DNA of 26,187 bases from Crateriforma sp964453205 (lineage in GTDB: Bacteria > Planctomycetota > Planctomycetia > Pirellulales > Pirellulaceae): NCBI GenBank assembly GCA_964453205.1, contig CAYVRC010000075.1, forward strand, positions 1 through 26,187. Reading direction: 5' to 3'. A program made the position numbers and the translations under genes. Positions within the stretch are counted from its first letter, which is position 1, and the number at the start of each line of letters is the position of its first letter. The notes beneath the pieces are model-generated. The model was not told where the DNA came from. It did not search any database and saw only the letters and a program-made list of their open reading frames with translations. Shown here piece after piece: positions 21,889 through 26,187 of the stretch.

Positions 21889-24800
21889 GTGCTTGACCTT
21901 CAAGACATTTGCCGCCTCCGCGGCCGGCCCGCGGTGCTCCGTTGGCTGCTGGCCCTTTCGATTCCGATCTTCCCGGCGGTCGCCGGGACGCTGCCGGCCC
22001 AGTCGCCGGCCGAGATGTCCGCTCGCGGCCGGCCCCCGGGATCGCCCGCTCGTCCAACGCCCCCGGGGCAAAAGCCGGACGATCCGTCCCAAAAAGGCGA
22101 GGAAGAAAAGTCGGGCGAGAAGAAACCCGACGAACAACCCGAACCCAAAGTCATTCGGCGCGACGCCATCGAAGGCGAACAGGCCGACCCCGCGGAACTG
22201 AAAGCCACCGTCGGCGCCGACGGAAGGGTCGCTTTCCAATTTCGCAACCAACCCTGGGTCGACCTGATTCAGTGGCTTGCCGACATCTCCGAACAACCGT
22301 TGGACTGGCAAGAACTGCCGGCCGACAAAGTCAACCTCGCTTCGCCGGGTCGCTACACCGTCGACGAGACGCGCGACCTGTTCAATCGCCACTTGTTGGC
22401 CCGCGGCTACACGCTGTTAGAACTCGACGGCGGCATCACCGTCATGAAAACGGCCGACATCAATCCCGGCATGGTCCGGCGCGTGGAAGAAAAAGACTTG
22501 CCCACGCTTCAGCCGCATACCTTCGTTCGCGCCTTGATGGACGTGGGTTGGTTGTCGGCGGAGAAGTTGGCCGAGGAACTCAAACCGATGATCAGCGGCA
22601 ACGGTCGCCTGACGGCGTTGACCACGACCAATCGCATCGAAGCGATGGACGCCGCGATCAACTTGCGGCAAATCGCCGAACTGTTGCAACAAGAACGCAA
22701 CGTTTCCAGCCGCGACGCCTTGGCACCGGAATTTCGCTTGGTCCACATTCCGGCCGAAGAAGCCAAGGTGCTGCTGGAGAACTTCTTGGGCGTGGAAAAG
22801 AAGAGCGCCGCCCCGATGACGCCGCAGCAAATGCAAATGATGCAGCAAATGCAGCAGCGTGGCGGCGGACAACCTCCGGCGGCAAAGAAGGAATCTGAAA
22901 TCTCCATCGTCGCCAACACACGCCAAAACAGCGTGCTGATCCGTGCCGAACGCGACAAGATCGCGATGGCGTCGGAGTTCATTCGTCGCATCGATGTCCC
23001 CAGCGATGCCCTGCTCTCGCTCGAAGACATCAAGTCCCGTGTCCAGGCGTTCCGCCTGCAATCACTCGACGCCGAAAAGCTGATCGAAATCGTCAGCGAA
23101 ATGAACGTCTTGGCCCCCCAGACCCGCATCCGCGTCGACAAGGACAACTCCGCCGTCGTCGTCTCCGGCACCGCCGTGGATCGCTACATCGTCAAATCGC
23201 TGATCGATCAACTCGACGGCAGCGGCCGCCAATTCGAAGTCCTTCAGCTTCGACGACTGGCCGCCGAAGAGGTGGCCGAATCGATCTCCTTCTTGATGGG
23301 GCAGCAGGACGATAAAGAGGACAACAGTTCGTCCCGTCGTTATTCGTACTACGGCTACGGATTCGGAAACCAGGATGACGACAAGAAAGAAACCGACGAA
23401 TTCCGCGTCGCCCCCAATGCCCGATACAACCAAGTCCTGTTGTGGGCCAGCGAAAACGAGATGCAGGAAGTCCGTTCGCTGCTGGTCAAGCTGGGGGAAT
23501 TGCCGCCGCCGGGCGGCAGCCGACAGACCTTTCGGGTGATCGAAGCCGCTTCCACCCCCGAAACCTACGACTACTTGCAACGTCTGCAGGGACAATTCGA
23601 AAGCATGTCCGGCCAGACGTTGGAATTGCCCGACCCCGACGAATTCAAAGATCCCATCGAGCCGGCCGGCGAAAAAACACAGGACATTGCACCGGAGAGC
23701 GACGAGGCCAAAGCCGACGGAGACGAGGCCGGCGAAAAACCACTGCCGCCGGAGAACACCGAACTGACCGGCGACTCATCCGTCGATCCCGCGGTCGACG
23801 CCGACGCTCAGGGCGTTCAACTGACCACGACGCAGGACGCGCAGGAAAACGGCGCTTTATCGACCTCGCCGACCACCGATGCCCCGACCGCCGATCAAGA
23901 TGAGGATCAAACGATTCGATCCGTGCAGGATTTTGACCGGCGGTTCCGCCGACGGATTCAAGAGAACGTCGACAAGGAAACCGAAGCGGCCGAGCGGACA
24001 AAGTCGCCGGTCAAAATCAGCTTGGATCGCGAAGGCAACTTGGTGATCAGCAGCGACGACACCCGAGCACTCGACACGCTGGAGGATTTGATGCTGCAAA
24101 TCCGCCCGCCTCAACGCGAGTACGTTGTATTTCGTCTCCAACACGCTCGAGCCGGACTGATCAAAATCGACTTGGAGGAATACTTTGCCGAGGAAGACGA
24201 GGACGAGGATAGCGAAGCGGATCGCTTCTATCGCTACTTTTGGGGAAACGACGACAGCAACGAATCGTCCAAACCCGCGGGACTGGGCGGACGAAGTCAG
24301 CTGAAATTCGTCTACAACATTGAAACGAATACCTTGATCGTCTCCGGTGCATCAAGTGGTCAACTGCAAACGATTCGCGAGCTGATCGAATTGTGGGATG
24401 TTCCCGAGCCGACCGATGAAAAGCAGACGCGGTACACCAAATTGGTTCAAATCCGGTACGGCCGCGCGGAAAAGATCGCCGAGACGCTGAAAGAAGCCTA
24501 CCGTGATCTGCTCAGCGGCAACGACAAGGCGTTCGCCAAGAAGCAGCCCGCCAAAGAGGGCAAGGAGGGCCGTGAGGAAAGTGAAAACGGCAAGAGTGAC
24601 GCCGGGGGCGGCATGACGGACTCGCAAAGCGGCCAAGAAAGCGGTGGCGGGGATTACAAATTCAAAGGAAAGTTGTCCTTCGGAATCGACGAAATCGGAA
24701 ACACCCTGTTGATCAGTGCCGAGGGCAAATCCTTGCTGAGTTTGATGGAAGAAATGGTCCGCCAGTTGGACGAAGCCGCCATGCCGGGCGGCGAAGTCGA

Positions 24801-24948
24801 AGTCATGCAAGTCGGCGGTAATTTGAGCGGCAAATCGCTTGAAGACGCGTTGAAGGCCCTCGGGCTGCAAACGGAACCGCAACGAGCATCGAGACCGCGA
24901 GGCTTCGAGCGTCGCGATCGCGTTGACCGCACACCGGGAGACGAGTAG
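21889..24948 (+). CDS. Secreted protein with tandem secretin N-domains and no secretin barrel
   Basis: A protein of about 1,019 residues, exported by an N-terminal signal (hydrophobic VLRWLLALSIPIFPAVAG, then LPAQ). A Pro/Lys/Glu-rich linker follows at about 40-95, then an STN/N0-like module around 112-188. After it come about six secretin N1 (NolW-like) beta-alpha-beta-beta-alpha repeats, roughly at 208-269, 281-370, 386-445, 449-537, 745-838 and 848-962. Each starts like FRLVHIPAEEA, LQLRRLAAEEV or VQIRYGRAEKI and has a central NSVLIRA- or NTLIVSG-type strand. An acidic, low-complexity linker of about 100 residues (590-690) splits the array, and a half-repeat lies near 708-738. Met/Gln-rich and Gly/Ser-rich inserts interrupt repeats 2 and 6. 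The C-terminus is basic and lacks the secretin beta-barrel. GTG 21889 was chosen because the promoter overlaps GTG 21826. Planctomycetes commonly carry such proteins; an envelope or periplasmic scaffold role is inferred. Confidence 0.82.
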   Translation: MLDLQDICRLRGRPAVLRWLLALSIPIFPAVAGTLPAQSPAEMSARGRPPGSPARPTPPGQKPDDPSQKGEEEKSGEKKPDEQPEPKVIRRDAIEGEQADPAELKATVGADGRVAFQFRNQPWVDLIQWLADISEQPLDWQELPADKVNLASPGRYTVDETRDLFNRHLLARGYTLLELDGGITVMKTADINPGMVRRVEEKDLPTLQPHTFVRALMDVGWLSAEKLAEELKPMISGNGRLTALTTTNRIEAMDAAINLRQIAELLQQERNVSSRDALAPEFRLVHIPAEEAKVLLENFLGVEKKSAAPMTPQQMQMMQQMQQRGGGQPPAAKKESEISIVANTRQNSVLIRAERDKIAMASEFIRRIDVPSDALLSLEDIKSRVQAFRLQSLDAEKLIEIVSEMNVLAPQTRIRVDKDNSAVVVSGTAVDRYIVKSLIDQLDGSGRQFEVLQLRRLAAEEVAESISFLMGQQDDKEDNSSSRRYSYYGYGFGNQDDDKKETDEFRVAPNARYNQVLLWASENEMQEVRSLLVKLGELPPPGGSRQTFRVIEAASTPETYDYLQRLQGQFESMSGQTLELPDPDEFKDPIEPAGEKTQDIAPESDEAKADGDEAGEKPLPPENTELTGDSSVDPAVDADAQGVQLTTTQDAQENGALSTSPTTDAPTADQDEDQTIRSVQDFDRRFRRRIQENVDKETEAAERTKSPVKISLDREGNLVISSDDTRALDTLEDLMLQIRPPQREYVVFRLQHARAGLIKIDLEEYFAEEDEDEDSEADRFYRYFWGNDDSNESSKPAGLGGRSQLKFVYNIETNTLIVSGASSGQLQTIRELIELWDVPEPTDEKQTRYTKLVQIRYGRAEKIAETLKEAYRDLLSGNDKAFAKKQPAKEGKEGREESENGKSDAGGGMTDSQSGQESGGGDYKFKGKLSFGIDEIGNTLLISAEGKSLLSLMEEMVRQLDEAAMPGGEVEVMQVGGNLSGKSLEDALKALGLQTEPQRASRPRGFERRDRVDRTPGDE

Positions 24949-24950
24949 GC

Positions 24951-24990
24951 CCCGGCAGCACAGCGCCGGGTGTGTTCGCCCTTCGGGCGA
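24951..24990. terminator. Tandem hairpins after the secretin-domain gene
   Basis: CCCGGC (24951-24956) pairs with GCCGGG (24965-24970). Immediately downstream, TCGCCC (24976-24981) pairs with GGGCGA (24985-24990) across TTC. They start 3 bp after the stop codon. No T-tract follows, so they may work through Rho or as mRNA 3' protection. Confidence 0.45.
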
Positions 24991-25064
24991 CGGCCCGGAC
25001 TGTCGCATCTGTGGCACCCGATTCCCTGCGCTCGCAGGATCGACCACGGGCTCTCGCACACATC

Positions 25065-25120
25065 CCGCCGGGGACCCATTCCGCCGGGGACATGGCACGT
25101 CGCTCGCTTGCCCTGTCCCC
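25065..25120. repeat. Direct repeats joined to a 12-bp inverted repeat
   Basis: CCGCCGGGGAC occurs at 25065-25075 and again at 25081-25091. The second copy runs into GGGGACATGGCA (25086-25097), which pairs with TGCCCTGTCCCC (25109-25120) in 11 of 12 positions across an 11-bp loop. The layout resembles a dispersed intergenic repeat unit. Other copies would have to be sought in the genome. Confidence 0.5.
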
Positions 25121-25256
25121 GTCGGCTGTCCCGGTCGGCCTCGAAAACTTTTTTGGAAAGATGCGGGGAAAGGGTTGCCCCCCTAAGCTCGCATGGTGAG
25201 GTGTATTCGGATGACGGTTGTCCGAAACACAGTGCAATTCAGTAGGACAAAAGCAG

Positions 25257-25673
25257 ATGTTTCGAATTTCAATGCTCGCGTCCGCCGTCGCGGTTGTGAT
25301 GTCTTCTTTGCTGGCGTCCAGCCAGCCGCTGTCGATGACGGCTCAACAGCAATGCGAACGCTCAGGAGCCGGTTGGCCGAACTACTACGAGTGCGAGGTT
25401 ATCGGTGACTCTTGCAATTACGACGAGAACGCACCTGGCGATCCGTGTCCCGGTCAACTCGATGACACGGACGACTACTGCGGCGTCGTGGTTCATGACG
25501 AGGAATGCGAGCCGAGTTCGTGGACAGACGACTGCGTCGGTTCCGCTCAAGCCAACTGCCCGACCGCCGTGCTCATCAAGTGCACGCTGTATGCCAGCGG
25601 AGCCGAGTGGGTAAAAGTGCCTAGTGGCGTCCCACTTGACGGCGATTGTGGCCGTCACTTGGCGTGCTTCTAA
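25257..25673 (+). CDS. Small secreted cysteine-rich protein of unknown function
   Basis: A 138-residue protein that I do not recognise. MFRISMLASAVAVVMSSLLASS is a Sec signal peptide, probably cleaved before or around SMTAQQQ. The mature part of about 110 residues is acidic and carries 11 cysteines, spaced over nearly the whole length, which suggests several disulfides outside the cytoplasm. Acidic stretches such as DDTDDYC and DEECEPSSWTDDC lie between them and might bind divalent cations. No catalytic motif is seen. The start was chosen at ATG 25257, because AGGA ends nine bases upstream and the signal peptide begins directly there. The frame is also open from a TTG at 25218. Base composition is less GC-rich than in the neighbouring metabolic genes. 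It sits between a repeat-bearing spacer and a gene fragment. Confidence 0.6.
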   Translation: MFRISMLASAVAVVMSSLLASSQPLSMTAQQQCERSGAGWPNYYECEVIGDSCNYDENAPGDPCPGQLDDTDDYCGVVVHDEECEPSSWTDDCVGSAQANCPTAVLIKCTLYASGAEWVKVPSGVPLDGDCGRHLACF

Positions 25674-25711
25674 AAATCGACACGCATCTGCAAGAGTCTG
25701 GGAAAACGTAG

Positions 25712-26187
25712 CATTTCGCTTGCCCGGCGTGTCCATCGAACGCCCTAAGCAGTCCCCATATCGAATCTCAATACTACAACGAACTTGCGGGCTACGCCAA
25801 ACACGGTCGCCACATGCTTCACGGGAACGCCACCGATTGGGGGCAGGATCTGTTTCGTCTGGCCCGGTGGTGCAAGCAGCATCCTGAGCGTCGGCCGCTA
25901 AGCATCGCGACTGTCGGCTATCCGACAATCTTGGAGACCTATGGAATCGAAGCGGATAGCGTTCGTTTCGACATGCACGTTCACGCTTCGCTCGACGAGA
26001 GTTTTCAAAAAGGGCCGGTCGTCGCCAACGGGTGGCACGTGGTCAGCTTTGAGCATTTGTTGGATCCGCGAAGCCCTTATCACCGTTTGTTGTATCGAAC
26101 ACCGCAAGACTACATCGGTAACACGCACGACGTTCATTACCTGGAAGCCGAGGAAGCAAAGCGGTTCGAACAGAACGCACTACCTAA
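25712..26187 (+). pseudogene. C-terminal fragment of a GT39-like multi-TM protein, running off the window
   Basis: From a stop at 25709 to the window end, one frame stays open for 158 codons. From about 25757 it matches, from my knowledge of the family, the soluble C-terminal part of planctomycete membrane glycosyltransferases of the ArnT/PMT (GT39-like) type. YYNELAGYAKHGRHML corresponds to the family's YFNELAGG...GH.HLL, and TDWGQDLFRLARWCKQHPE corresponds to its IDWGQDLLYLKRWLDRHPE segment. GWHVVSFEHLL matches the later GWYAVSVN-type strand. The roughly 400-residue N-terminal region with the membrane helices and the catalytic Asp/Glu loop is missing. The 38 bp after the Cys-rich gene's stop contain the TAG, and nothing upstream resembles the lost part. 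It could still be expressed from an in-frame ATG at 25814, but is more likely a remnant. The true end is outside the window. Confidence 0.5.

Larger units (their letters stand above)
24949..25256. other. Hairpin- and repeat-rich intergenic spacer
   Basis: No convincing gene lies in these 308 bp. The spacer holds two tandem hairpins right after the secretin-domain gene, a small stem CCTGC/GCAGG (25025-25038), a direct repeat of CCGCCGGGGAC, and a long inverted repeat. Near the next gene lies a dyad TTCGGA/TCCGAA (25206-25225) with a 9-nt loop. AGGA at 25244-25247 is the ribosome binding site of the Cys-rich ORF. Confidence 0.5.

Overview
The window reads as chromosomal DNA of a planctomycete, most probably a Pirellulaceae member close to Rhodopirellula. 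This is an inference from gene content. A DUF1549/DUF1553 (PSD1) protein sits next to a Tat-exported DUF1501 protein, together with a secreted sulfatase, a DUF1080 protein, a type III glutamine synthetase, a secreted nickel superoxide dismutase and a large protein built from secretin N-domains. The DNA is GC-rich throughout, except for the last kilobase. I saw no rRNA, tRNA, CRISPR array, transposase or phage gene.

Left part (1-4650): a soluble transhydrogenase (sthA, minus strand) diverges from a nitrilase-superfamily amidohydrolase. This is followed by a two-gene ABC-2 exporter (ATPase and permease 7 bp apart). Positions 4773-12439, all on the plus strand, hold mainly metabolic genes: a secreted DUF1080 protein, prephenate dehydrogenase, type III glutamine synthetase with a 495-bp leader, and a PurL with two PurS-like domains at its N-terminus. 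A cytosolic aldo/keto reductase converges on purL. Upstream of it lie a possible small ORF and a divergent family 2 glycosyltransferase.

The block 14656-20775 is entirely on the minus strand. In transcription order it holds sulfatase, nickel superoxide dismutase (sodN), PSD1-type cytochrome-like protein and DUF1501 protein. All four carry export signals. The sulfatase/PSD1/DUF1501 set is the kind planctomycetes use for complex polysaccharides. The superoxide dismutase is an unexpected member, with its own promoter behind a terminator-like hairpin.

The right part (20991-26187, plus strand) starts with a DUF374 (LpxL-like) acyltransferase and a roughly 1,000-residue secreted protein with about six secretin N1-like repeats but no secretin barrel. 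After it comes a hairpin-rich, direct-repeat-bearing spacer, then a small secreted protein with 11 cysteines. The window ends in a C-terminal piece of a planctomycete-type GT39-like membrane protein that lacks its membrane part. This last kilobase looks rearranged and is less GC-rich than the rest.

The observations most worth following are the secreted Ni-SOD inside the exported-hydrolase cluster, the barrel-less secretin-domain protein, the possible sigma-54 control and tandem repeats ahead of the glutamine synthetase, the PurS-PurS-PurL fusion, and the rearranged right edge.
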